A stretch of DNA of 5,863 bases from Candidatus Poseidoniaceae archaeon. Lineage in GTDB: Archaea > Thermoplasmatota > Poseidoniia > Poseidoniales > Poseidoniaceae. Positions 1 to 5,863 of this stretch are shown piece by piece. Under the pieces are notes generated by a model that searched no databases, had not been told where the DNA came from, and worked only from the letters and a program-made list of their open reading frames with translations. A program made the translations under genes and the position numbers. The number at the start of each line of letters is the position of its first letter. The stretch's first letter is position 1. The DNA lies in assembly GCA_013329865.1 (NCBI GenBank), contig DUJJ01000043.1, positions 1 through 5,863 of the forward strand. Direction: 5' to 3'.

Positions 1-1628
1 AATACCGCCCATCTCGCTAACGGGATACCAGAAATTCTAGCCGGGCGTTGCGAACCACCGAGACCCGGATAAATGCCGATAGAGGTTTCCGGGAAGCGAA
101 ATTGTGTCCTGCGCGTTCCGATACGGTAGTCACAACACAGGGCTAACTCCAAACCGCCCCCAAGTGCCAGACCAGTCGTGAGAGCAATCGTGGTCTTGGA
201 AGAATGCTCAATCGAATTTAATACTCTATGCCCATTGCTAGTGAAATCAACAATATCAGGGATTGAGTTGGACCTTATTTTATCAACAAAGAATTTTACA
301 TCTGCGCCGGCAATGAAAGCTTTTCCTGCACCGTCCAAAACCATAGTGTGAACCTCATCGTTATTGTTGACAGCATCAACTGCGCTACCGAGTTGCGCTA
401 TTACGGTCTCATTCAATGCGTTCATTGCTTCTGGCCGATTTATGGTGATTGTTGCAATTCCGTCACTTATGTCAGTATCGACGTAAGAAAAAGCCCAGTT
501 GTCATTACGGTTAGCCTGCTTTACAAAAAATTCTGGAATCTGCCAGTTACTGTTACCTTCCTCGTCTTGGCATAATTTAAGGTATTCCTGCGCCATTTCA
601 AACGACTGCAAAACGCCCACCTTATTCATTAGTTCAAACGGCCCTCGAGCCCATCGCAAACCTACCTTAGCCCCACGATCGACATCTTCTATGGAACATA
701 CCCCTTCATCAACAATCTGGGCTGCAACACCAAACACCACGCCGTATAGGCGGCGTGAAATCTGCTCAAATTGCTCCTCAGAATATGATTCATTTTCATC
801 AATTTCCCACTGATTGTTTGCGCTGACAAGTTGCCTCAGATTAGCCGCCCCTGTATATCGTGGCGTCGCCAGTTGTTCCGCCAAGTAATCGGTTGAATGC
901 AGCGCAATTGGTGGGCCTGTGAGATTCATCAGACCAAATGGTCCAAGACCAATCCTGAACGCTTTGCGCGCAACCGCATCTATCTGTGCAGCGGTTCCAT
1001 GACCCTCTTCGAGTAGTAAGCAGGCCTCATTGAGCCATGGCACAAAGAATCGGTTGACAACAAATCCTGGTCGGTCACCACAGACGATAACTACCTTGCC
1101 GAGCATCTTACAATATTGGACAACTCTGTCAATGGTCTGTTGGCTGGTTGATGCAGCCGGAATAACCTCTACCAACCGGTTTTTTGCTGGATGATAGAAA
1201 AAGTGCAAGCCGACAAATCGATCAGGTCTTCCAGTTGCCTCTGCTAGTTCGTTAACCGAAAGCGAGGAGGTATTAGATGCTAGTATGGTTTTTTCCCCGC
1301 ATGCTGCATCCAGAGTCTGGAAGACTGCAGTTTTGACATCAAAATCCTCGAATACTGCTTCGATAACTAAGTCGGTATCTTCTGCGGTTTTCTCTACCCC
1401 AACAACGCCGGTGATGCGCGCCTTAATCTCGGCAACTTGTTGCTCCGTGAAAATACGCCTGCCGATTGCCTCGCCCAGAAAATCAGCGATTATACTCTGC
1501 CCACGGTCTACCCATTGTTGCTCTCTGTCTACCATTTGCACATCAAATTCTTCTTGGGCAGACTTCTGAGCTATACCTGAACCCATGTTGCCGGCCCCGA
1601 CTATTGCTACGCGTTGGATTGGTTGCAT
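1..1628 (-). CDS. 3-hydroxyacyl-CoA dehydrogenase / enoyl-CoA hydratase fusion, partial (C-terminus beyond left edge)
   Basis: This bifunctional beta-oxidation enzyme hydrates 2-enoyl-CoA and then oxidises (S)-3-hydroxyacyl-CoA with NAD in the cytoplasm. The frame is open from ATG at 1628 to the window edge, giving 542 residues. Residues 7-182 form the NAD-binding domain: the loop GAGNMGSG is at 11-18, and Asp34 ends beta-2, which favours NAD over NADP. The dehydrogenase residues Ser118, His142 (in GLHFFYHPAKNR), Glu154 (LVEV) and Asn192 are all present. Two copies of the C-terminal dehydrogenase domain follow (about 184-248 and 288-351; compare GLGPFGLMNLTG with WARGPFELMNKVG). A crotonase domain starts near 380, with the oxyanion segment AFIAGAD (437-443) and both catalytic glutamates, Glu494 (GGGLELAL) and Glu514 (FPETSIGIYPGLGG), 20 apart as in rat hydratase. 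About 100 residues are missing at the end. The dehydrogenase-first order is that of archaeal fusions; bacterial FadB/FadJ are reversed. An in-frame ATG at 1655 would add nine residues. I prefer 1628 because it places beta-1 at the usual distance from the start. Confidence 0.95.
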   Translation of the reverse strand, partial: MQPIQRVAIVGAGNMGSGIAQKSAQEEFDVQMVDREQQWVDRGQSIIADFLGEAIGRRIFTEQQVAEIKARITGVVGVEKTAEDTDLVIEAVFEDFDVKTAVFQTLDAACGEKTILASNTSSLSVNELAEATGRPDRFVGLHFFYHPAKNRLVEVIPAASTSQQTIDRVVQYCKMLGKVVIVCGDRPGFVVNRFFVPWLNEACLLLEEGHGTAAQIDAVARKAFRIGLGPFGLMNLTGPPIALHSTDYLAEQLATPRYTGAANLRQLVSANNQWEIDENESYSEEQFEQISRRLYGVVFGVAAQIVDEGVCSIEDVDRGAKVGLRWARGPFELMNKVGVLQSFEMAQEYLKLCQDEEGNSNWQIPEFFVKQANRNDNWAFSYVDTDISDGIATITINRPEAMNALNETVIAQLGSAVDAVNNNDEVHTMVLDGAGKAFIAGADVKFFVDKIRSNSIPDIVDFTSNGHRVLNSIEHSSKTTIALTTGLALGGGLELALCCDYRIGTRRTQFRFPETSIGIYPGLGGSQRPARISGIPLARWAV

Positions 1629-1680
1629 GGTGTGGGCGAATAACAAGATGTTCATGAATAATGCGTATCGCTGGATTCAC

Positions 1681-1700
1681 ATCAATTAAGCATTTAAGCG
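1681..1700. promoter_or_regulatory. Divergent promoter region with tandem TTAAGC boxes
   Basis: The 93-base gap between the divergent genes holds TTAAGC at 1686-1691 and again at 1694-1699, an 8-base period. The second copy, within CATTTAAGC, is centred about 27 bases before the ATG at 1722. That is the spacing of an archaeal TATA box for a leaderless transcript, and no Shine-Dalgarno sequence precedes that ATG. Read on the minus strand, the same A/T-rich block could serve the dehydrogenase gene. A bacterial-looking TATAAT at 1704-1709 has no well-spaced -35 partner. The assignment rests on position and composition alone. Confidence 0.4.
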
Positions 1701-1721
1701 GAGTATAATGACCCCTGAGCG

Positions 1722-2276
1722 ATGAAGATTACTCGCCAATTCATTCGCATCTATGTGATAGTTTGTGGCATTCTTGTTCTACTATCATATGTCTACGGTG
1801 TTGCCAGAGCTGATGATGGAATGGCTCTTTGGGGAGGGATACCTGAATCGTGGATAAAATACATAGTTCCGTGGATGTTTGTGGCCGCCTTTGGCTGGCT
1901 AATCTATTGGTGGACTATTTTGTATCGGGCCGACTTGTCTGTGGTTGAACAATTACGTTGGCCATGGCAAGATGAGCCTGATGGCATGGGCACAAACAGG
2001 CTTTTCGTCGCATATTCCCTATTTCTGATTCCGTCGATGCTGTGGCTTGAAAGCACCCTCTTCCATCTTAACAACGAGTTTTCATGGACGCCATTGTTGG
2101 TTATCGGAATTCTTACACTTGTCTGTATTGGCAACATCATGTTTGGTCTACTCGCATATTCTGCATACAAGGATGGTTTTGAAGGTGCTAAAGTGATGCT
2201 ACTTGGCACGGTTTTACTCGGAATTCAATGTATACTATTTGACGGCATTATTTGGAATGTGAAATTTCCATGGTAA
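1722..2276 (+). CDS. Five-pass membrane protein of unknown function
   Basis: I do not recognise this 184-residue protein. It is strongly hydrophobic, with likely membrane segments at about 8-26, 45-67, 93-113, 124-147 and 157-179. The first segment follows a basic N-terminus (MKITRQFIR) and ends in VARADDG, so it could be either a membrane anchor or a signal peptide. The region is rich in aromatic residues, especially Trp (WIKYIVPWMF, WLIYWWTILY). A conserved-looking polar loop, PWQDEPDGMGTNR, lies at about 81-93 between segments two and three. No catalytic motif or transporter signature is visible. Translation starts at an ATG without a Shine-Dalgarno sequence, and an archaeal-type A/T box lies about 27 bases upstream, which fits a leaderless message. 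It is divergent from the dehydrogenase gene and ends two bases from the stop of the opposing glycosyltransferase, so no operon partner is visible. Its membrane-protein composition supports it as a real gene; the opposite-strand frame at 1904-2209 is its shadow. Confidence 0.85.
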   Translation: MKITRQFIRIYVIVCGILVLLSYVYGVARADDGMALWGGIPESWIKYIVPWMFVAAFGWLIYWWTILYRADLSVVEQLRWPWQDEPDGMGTNRLFVAYSLFLIPSMLWLESTLFHLNNEFSWTPLLVIGILTLVCIGNIMFGLLAYSAYKDGFEGAKVMLLGTVLLGIQCILFDGIIWNVKFPW

Positions 2277-2278
2277 CC

Positions 2279-3457
2279 CTATGTTATGATAGAAGAGTAA
2301 TATTCACCTACTTTGTGACAAAAAACGGTATTGTCATAGTTTTTTGCGTGCTCTATCAAATTCAATTGGGGCTCTCTTTGGTGGGGTTTTCTTGATTGAT
2401 AATCTTCGACAACCGAACGTATGGCGAGGGACCAAGCGTCAGCATCATCTGCTGGTATACATGCACCATCTGGCATCAGTTCATTGTGGGAGGGTAGATT
2501 TGCACATACAACTGGCATGCCAGCCGCCATCGATTCAATAGGCGGATAGCCAAATCCCTCGCTTACCGATGGAAATAGTAATGCTTCACACCTCAGACGT
2601 AGCGTCATCAAATACTCATCAGATACCGAAGAGCCATGAATAGTCCAATTGTCCAAACCGTGATGTTTTATCATCTCAGATATTGCTGGCAACCCAGAAT
2701 TTGCTGACGAGTTACCAACATGATGAATATGGATTTGACTGCTAATATCGTCTGGTAGACCAGCAATCACCTTACACAAGAATTTCATTCGCTTCCGTGG
2801 ATCATTACTGCCAACAACCAAAAGATTGCACTTATCTGGTAACTCAAGTTGGATTAGTTGATTATTATCTGGGTGATACTTTGCTGAATCTATACCAAGA
2901 GGCAAGGGTCTAGATGCGACATTCGGAAAGTGCTGCATGGCGGCATCAAGAGTGTGTTTTGAGTTGCATAGTAAATGATTGGCTCGGTTAATACCAGCCT
3001 TGAGTTTGTGCAAATCTCGACGTCTAACTATTCCCGGTTTGGTATCACCGACGGCAATTACCTCATCACTGAATTGCAACCGTGCGGGAAATAAATGAAA
3101 CAAATCGTGAATTGTAATCACTCCGGGAACCGGACAATTTTGCGGCATTAAATGAGCTTGTTCCTGGTCAGTTATGTGCACAAGATCGCACTGGCTATTG
3201 CGGACTAGGCGATTGATTTCTTTTGCTATGCGACGAGGATGAGCGGACCATCTTTGCCAAATTCGAGAAATTGGATTTTTGGTTTTTTCGAGCGGATATT
3301 CGCATACACCGGCAAGTTCCCAGCCCTCGATTTTGCCGTTTTCTAGCAAATCTACGAGATTATGGTGAGCTGCTCCTAGCCCAGTATTACGACCAAGGGA
3401 GCCCCCACGCACTAGGAGAACTCGTTTGGCCATGATACCACCAGAGCGATTCAACAT
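2279..3457 (-). CDS. GT4-type (GT-B fold) glycosyltransferase
   Basis: This predicted retaining glycosyltransferase transfers a sugar from a nucleotide-sugar donor; neither donor nor acceptor can be read from the sequence. Its 392 residues match the usual family length. The N-terminal Rossmann domain begins with RVLLVRGGS and a Gly-rich loop (about 12-29), then DLVHITDQE and VITIHDLFHLFP (113-124). LLCNSKHTLDA (162-172) and LPLGID (185-190) mark the domain crossover. The donor-binding domain has LLVVGSNDPRKRMKFL (212-227), with Arg and Lys at the expected phosphate-binding place, and the signature EGFGYPPIE (E300-x7-E308), followed by SMAAGMPVV. There is no membrane segment, so it is probably cytosolic or peripheral to the membrane. 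Two starts are possible. ATG at 3457 gives the longest frame. ATG at 3433 (MAKRVLLVRGG) puts beta-1 closer to the start and has a weak GGTGGT a few bases upstream. I give the longer form but consider the shorter at least as likely. It lies 69 bases downstream of the large surface-protein gene on the same strand, so it could act on surface glycans, but no sugar-biosynthesis partner is present. Confidence 0.93.
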   Translation of the reverse strand: MLNRSGGIMAKRVLLVRGGSLGRNTGLGAAHHNLVDLLENGKIEGWELAGVCEYPLEKTKNPISRIWQRWSAHPRRIAKEINRLVRNSQCDLVHITDQEQAHLMPQNCPVPGVITIHDLFHLFPARLQFSDEVIAVGDTKPGIVRRRDLHKLKAGINRANHLLCNSKHTLDAAMQHFPNVASRPLPLGIDSAKYHPDNNQLIQLELPDKCNLLVVGSNDPRKRMKFLCKVIAGLPDDISSQIHIHHVGNSSANSGLPAISEMIKHHGLDNWTIHGSSVSDEYLMTLRLRCEALLFPSVSEGFGYPPIESMAAGMPVVCANLPSHNELMPDGACIPADDADAWSLAIRSVVEDYQSRKPHQREPQLNLIEHAKNYDNTVFCHKVGEYYSSIIT

Positions 3458-3507
3458 TTCAAAGGTGAGTGCTGTTGCTTTCGCTCAACCTATGCTGCAG
3501 TTTACCA

Positions 3508-3513
3508 GTTTAA
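3508..3513 (-). promoter_or_regulatory. Possible TATA-like box for the glycosyltransferase gene
   Basis: On the minus strand the 69-base gap reads GATTAAACTGG, with TTAAAC at these bases. An archaeal TATA box here would start transcription near 3484, leaving a leader of about 27 bases to ATG 3457 or about 51 to ATG 3433. This is a single weak match in A/T-rich spacer DNA. Cotranscription with the upstream large gene is also possible. Confidence 0.25.
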
Positions 3514-3515
3514 TC

Positions 3516-3520
3516 AAAAA
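3516..3520 (-). terminator. Short T-run after the large surface-protein gene
   Basis: On the minus strand a run of five T residues begins about seven bases after the TGA stop. Archaeal termination can occur at U-rich runs without a hairpin, so this could end the large surface-protein message. The run is short and no stem-loop is seen, so the call is tentative. Confidence 0.25.
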
Positions 3521-3526
3521 CTAGCT

Positions 3527-5863
3527 TCACTCTTCGTCGTTACCCAGAGCAATGACGCCAAGGATTAGACAGGAGACTGTGCCCAGTAGCAGTAGTAGTG
3601 CGATGTAGTCTGTAGGGACGTCAAAGTTAGTCCAGTAGGTTAACCCATTCTGGTTGGTTACAATTGAACTCTCCATTGCTTCTGCATCATCACCTTCGAT
3701 CTCTGAGGACTGGACGATTTGGAACACTGGTTGCAAGTCATCCATAGTTGGTGCAGTGGCTCTGTCGTATGGACCTCTCATGTCAAGGTAGAATGTCGAG
3801 GTAGAGTCACCGGCAATAATCAAGCCAGACAACTGTTCTGCCTGCATATTGATTTCAGTGCCGAAGTAAACTGGTAGAGCCGGTGTCATTGCATCAACTA
3901 GGCTAAATGACTTGATGAGTTTCGCAGTAATCGGCCTAGTGGTTGGGTCAACTGATGCTGTGCAGTCGTCTACTGGAATATTCTTGACCTTACTGGTTCC
4001 AGAACAAACAACATCCGTTATTGCGTAACCACCTGCATCGACCTTGTCACCATCGCCAGTTAGGAAACCACCGGTGGTTTCGTCGAGAGTCTCAACACCA
4101 ATTAGGCCAAAAGTGGCCATCATCATTTCTGTGTTGTGCCATGGTAGTTCGTTGGAGCCATCCTCGAGCAATGTTTCGCCCTTGTCGCAGTCTGAGTTGT
4201 GTCCAGTACAGATTGTGTAGGTGGTAGCTGGTCCAGTAGATACGCCGCCAGAGCCGTAGTAAGTCTGATTGGTTTCCAACTTGGTCCAGCCCAGTGTTGG
4301 GTCGGTAATGTCACCAGCAACGAAGGCGCTAACTGGGTCTCTCCAGCCAAACAACCACTCATTGACAGTTTGAGTCTTGTAAGGACCATCGCTACCTAAT
4401 CCCAGCAAGAAGTCTGGGACGAAGTCGTCGTAAATGGCATCTCTGAGTAGCGACCTTAGGGCAGCAGCTGCGTTAGCATCAATGCCATAGATTGCGCCAA
4501 TTGCCGCCTCATCCCAAGGCATAGGTGCGCCTGGTTGCATGGTTGCCAAATCAATCGGCGGGGTCTGTCCAAACAATTCACCATAGAGGAATAAGCCAGA
4601 ACCAGTTCTGGTGGTAATACCTAGTGGCCCGTATAGCAGATTTCCAGCTACCTCAGGGGCAACTGATACTGGAGGAGCTCCGGCTGAGGCACCCAAAACG
4701 CCCCATGCGCCGCCCATGTTTAGGCTGTATGTCAGGTAGCCGCCGTTAATCGGGTCTTCGCCACCGAGTGTTATATTGACGAATTCCTCAGCAGTTACTG
4801 TTCCGCTACCACCCAGCAGCACCAATGGAAGAGCAGTCTGACTGCCTAACCAGCCGCCAACCCATGTTGCGATTGCACCATATTGTGCCGTATCTAAGTT
4901 GTAGGTGGACATTGCTGTTGCGGCGTCCATTCCGATGAATGTTGCAACACCGAATGCTGTAGCGGATTCATCACCAACTGCATTGGTTGCAAGTATGCCA
5001 GTTGGCGTTGCGTCACCTTGTCCACCAAACAGAAGATTCATCGCAACGGCATTATCGATGTCAACCCCGAGGTAGTTCATCAAACGAGTAGATGCATCGA
5101 CAGCAGTTCCAGATGTGTCAGTAAACCAGTCATCGTCGCCACCGCCGAACACGTTAGCAAACATACCACCTATACCAAAACAAACTGCAAAGTCGTTAGC
5201 GATTGTTGCGTTGACGTCTGGCATTGTCTCACTTGCCATGACAGTGTAGCCCCAGATGCTGGCTCTTTGCATAGTCCCTACATTGGCAAAGCCAGCACCT
5301 GCATCAGCCATTACTTGATCATAGGTTGCGGTTGGGAATGCATTGCAGTGACCCGAAAGGACCATGACACCAACCATTCCACTGAGGGAAACGTCCTCAC
5401 CAGTTGGCATTACTGCGGAGTCGAATGCATAAGTCAGGTCGGTAATTGATGCGTTACCGGCGAAGGTGACTGCACCGACTTGAGCTTGCTGTCCTTGGAT
5501 TGCTTGAGTATAGGTTACAGTAGGAGGGAATCCTGGCATGTTGTTCATACCGGACTGGTTCGTTGCTGCAAAGAATGCGTCAAACTGATCGTACCAACTC
5601 TCACCAATCGCAATCGAAGCATTTGCTGGATCCAATGTTTCACCATCGGTTACTGTCGGTAAGTTGACATAGCCACCTGCCATGGTATTTGTCACCCATT
5701 CGGCTGTTACTTTGCCAGCACTGAATGAGGTCAACTCATTGTTGATTGCAGCGGCAGCGAATCCGGCCTTTGTAAGATCCATAATTCCAGAAATTGCTAG
5801 ACCTGTTGCTCCAACAACTTGTGGCTGGAACGGAATATTAGTGGTAGTAACTTCACTGTCACA
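3527..5863 (-). CDS. Large acidic surface protein with CD36-like C-terminal region and C-terminal membrane anchor, partial (N-terminus beyond right edge)
   Basis: The frame stays open for 27 codons upstream of the ATG at 5782 to the window edge (ending ...PFQPQVVGATGLAISGI before that Met), so that Met is probably internal and the gene is truncated. Numbering below counts that Met as 1; 751 residues follow it. Residues 724-747 form a C-terminal membrane helix with a short acidic tail (GNDEE). The body is therefore probably outside the cell. Its first 400 residues carry about 35 Asp/Glu but only five Lys/Arg, and several N-x-S/T sequons occur (54, 75, 110, 191, 336, 505). Cys525/Cys532 and Cys593/Cys607 could form disulfides. 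Residues 472-488 (TVNEWLFGWRDPVSAFV) resemble the human CD36 segment TLRELLWGYRDPFLSLV. Downstream spacing of G526, G542, L546, W548 and M555 also follows CD36, and PVFQIVQSSEIEGDDAEAM (685-703) resembles the CD36/LIMP-2 membrane-proximal segment. A G-[VMI]-D helix motif recurs near 236, 281 and 430. I infer a CD36-like surface protein; ligand and role are unknown. The comparison is from memory, and a PorA/DUF3068-like family is an alternative. Confidence 0.9.
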   Translation of the reverse strand, partial: CDSEVTTTNIPFQPQVVGATGLAISGIMDLTKAGFAAAAINNELTSFSAGKVTAEWVTNTMAGGYVNLPTVTDGETLDPANASIAIGESWYDQFDAFFAATNQSGMNNMPGFPPTVTYTQAIQGQQAQVGAVTFAGNASITDLTYAFDSAVMPTGEDVSLSGMVGVMVLSGHCNAFPTATYDQVMADAGAGFANVGTMQRASIWGYTVMASETMPDVNATIANDFAVCFGIGGMFANVFGGGDDDWFTDTSGTAVDASTRLMNYLGVDIDNAVAMNLLFGGQGDATPTGILATNAVGDESATAFGVATFIGMDAATAMSTYNLDTAQYGAIATWVGGWLGSQTALPLVLLGGSGTVTAEEFVNITLGGEDPINGGYLTYSLNMGGAWGVLGASAGAPPVSVAPEVAGNLLYGPLGITTRTGSGLFLYGELFGQTPPIDLATMQPGAPMPWDEAAIGAIYGIDANAAAALRSLLRDAIYDDFVPDFLLGLGSDGPYKTQTVNEWLFGWRDPVSAFVAGDITDPTLGWTKLETNQTYYGSGGVSTGPATTYTICTGHNSDCDKGETLLEDGSNELPWHNTEMMMATFGLIGVETLDETTGGFLTGDGDKVDAGGYAITDVVCSGTSKVKNIPVDDCTASVDPTTRPITAKLIKSFSLVDAMTPALPVYFGTEINMQAEQLSGLIIAGDSTSTFYLDMRGPYDRATAPTMDDLQPVFQIVQSSEIEGDDAEAMESSIVTNQNGLTYWTNFDVPTDYIALLLLLGTVSCLILGVIALGNDEE
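4457..5077 (-). repeat. Three diverged copies of a G-[VMI]-D helix motif within the surface protein
   Basis: Three segments of the large protein share the pattern [NTA]-[YFI]-[LIY]-G-[VMI]-D-x-x-x-A: NYLGVDIDNAVAM (bases 5039-5077), TFIGMDAATAMST (4904-4942) and AIYGIDANAAAAL (4457-4495). All three lie in Ala-rich, probably helical stretches. They are similar in protein but not evidently in DNA, so any duplication is old. Convergence in Ala-rich helices is also possible. Confidence 0.4.

Noticed and set aside
348..813. Plus-strand open frames of 75 and 104 codons (348-575, 499-813)
   Set aside because: They lie antisense to the dehydrogenase/hydratase coding region, whose translation shows family motifs throughout. 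Their own translations show no recognisable motif.
1285..1657. Plus-strand open frames at 1285-1569 and 1466-1657
   Set aside because: They are antisense to the NAD-binding domain. The Ser/Thr/Cys-rich composition is typical of a shadow frame.
1704..1709. Bacterial -10 box TATAAT
   Set aside because: The nearest -35-like element (TTCACA at 1676-1681) is 22 bases away, which is too far, and other evidence points to an archaeon.
1904..2209. Minus-strand frame of 101 codons
   Set aside because: It is antisense to the membrane-protein gene, which has coherent hydrophobic segments; this frame has none and no family motif.
2344..3435. Plus-strand frames at 2344-2541 and 3223-3435
   Set aside because: Both lie opposite the glycosyltransferase, whose motifs cover these regions.
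4021..4399. Overlapping frames at 4021-4227 (+), 4123-4389 (-) and 4199-4399 (+)
   Set aside because: All are alternative frames over the CD36-like part of the large gene, and none shows a recognisable motif.
5018..5662. Plus-strand frames of 143 codons (5018-5449, Cys/His-rich) and 60 codons (5480-5662)
   Set aside because: Cys/His richness first suggested a zinc-binding protein, but it comes from antisense reading of the Ala/Thr/Met/Gly-rich large protein. The cysteines show no regular CxxC spacing.
1..5863. tRNA or rRNA genes, CRISPR arrays, insertion sequences, toxin-antitoxin or defence modules
   Set aside because: I saw no tRNA-like fold, regularly spaced repeats, transposase motifs or defence-protein motifs. 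Nearly all of the window is accounted for by the four genes.

Overview
The window most likely comes from an archaeon, probably a marine Thermoplasmatota of the Poseidoniales (marine group II) type. Three things suggest this. The beta-oxidation enzyme at the left has the dehydrogenase-then-hydratase domain order seen in archaeal fusions, not the bacterial FadB order. None of the three visible gene starts has a clear Shine-Dalgarno sequence, except for a weak GGTGGT before an alternative start of the glycosyltransferase. A TTTAA box sits about 27 bases before one start codon, as expected for a leaderless archaeal transcript. The taxonomic call is an inference and no marker gene is present to fix it.

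From left to right: bases 1-1628 (minus) hold the first 542 residues of a bifunctional 3-hydroxyacyl-CoA dehydrogenase/enoyl-CoA hydratase, cut by the left edge. A 93-base divergent intergenic region (1629-1721) follows. A 184-residue protein with about five membrane segments and no recognised family lies at 1722-2276 (plus). It converges, with only two bases between stop codons, on a GT4-type glycosyltransferase at 2279-3457 (minus). After a 69-base gap comes a very large secreted or surface protein at 3527-5863 (minus). It is cut by the right edge, so its true N-terminus is missing, and it is anchored by a C-terminal membrane helix.

The genes do not form an obvious single pathway. The enzyme belongs to fatty acyl-CoA degradation, the glycosyltransferase to glycan or glycoconjugate synthesis, and the large protein to the cell surface. 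The main point of interest is the large protein. Its C-terminal third carries several short stretches that resemble the animal CD36/LIMP-2/SR-BI scavenger-receptor family (a GWRDP-containing motif, a following G...G...L.W...M pattern, and the membrane-proximal segment before the C-terminal helix). Its N-terminal part is extremely poor in basic residues and carries a repeated G-[VMI]-D helix motif. If the CD36 link holds, it would be a prokaryotic CD36-like surface protein, possibly for lipid or hydrophobic ligands, in the same neighbourhood as a beta-oxidation enzyme.
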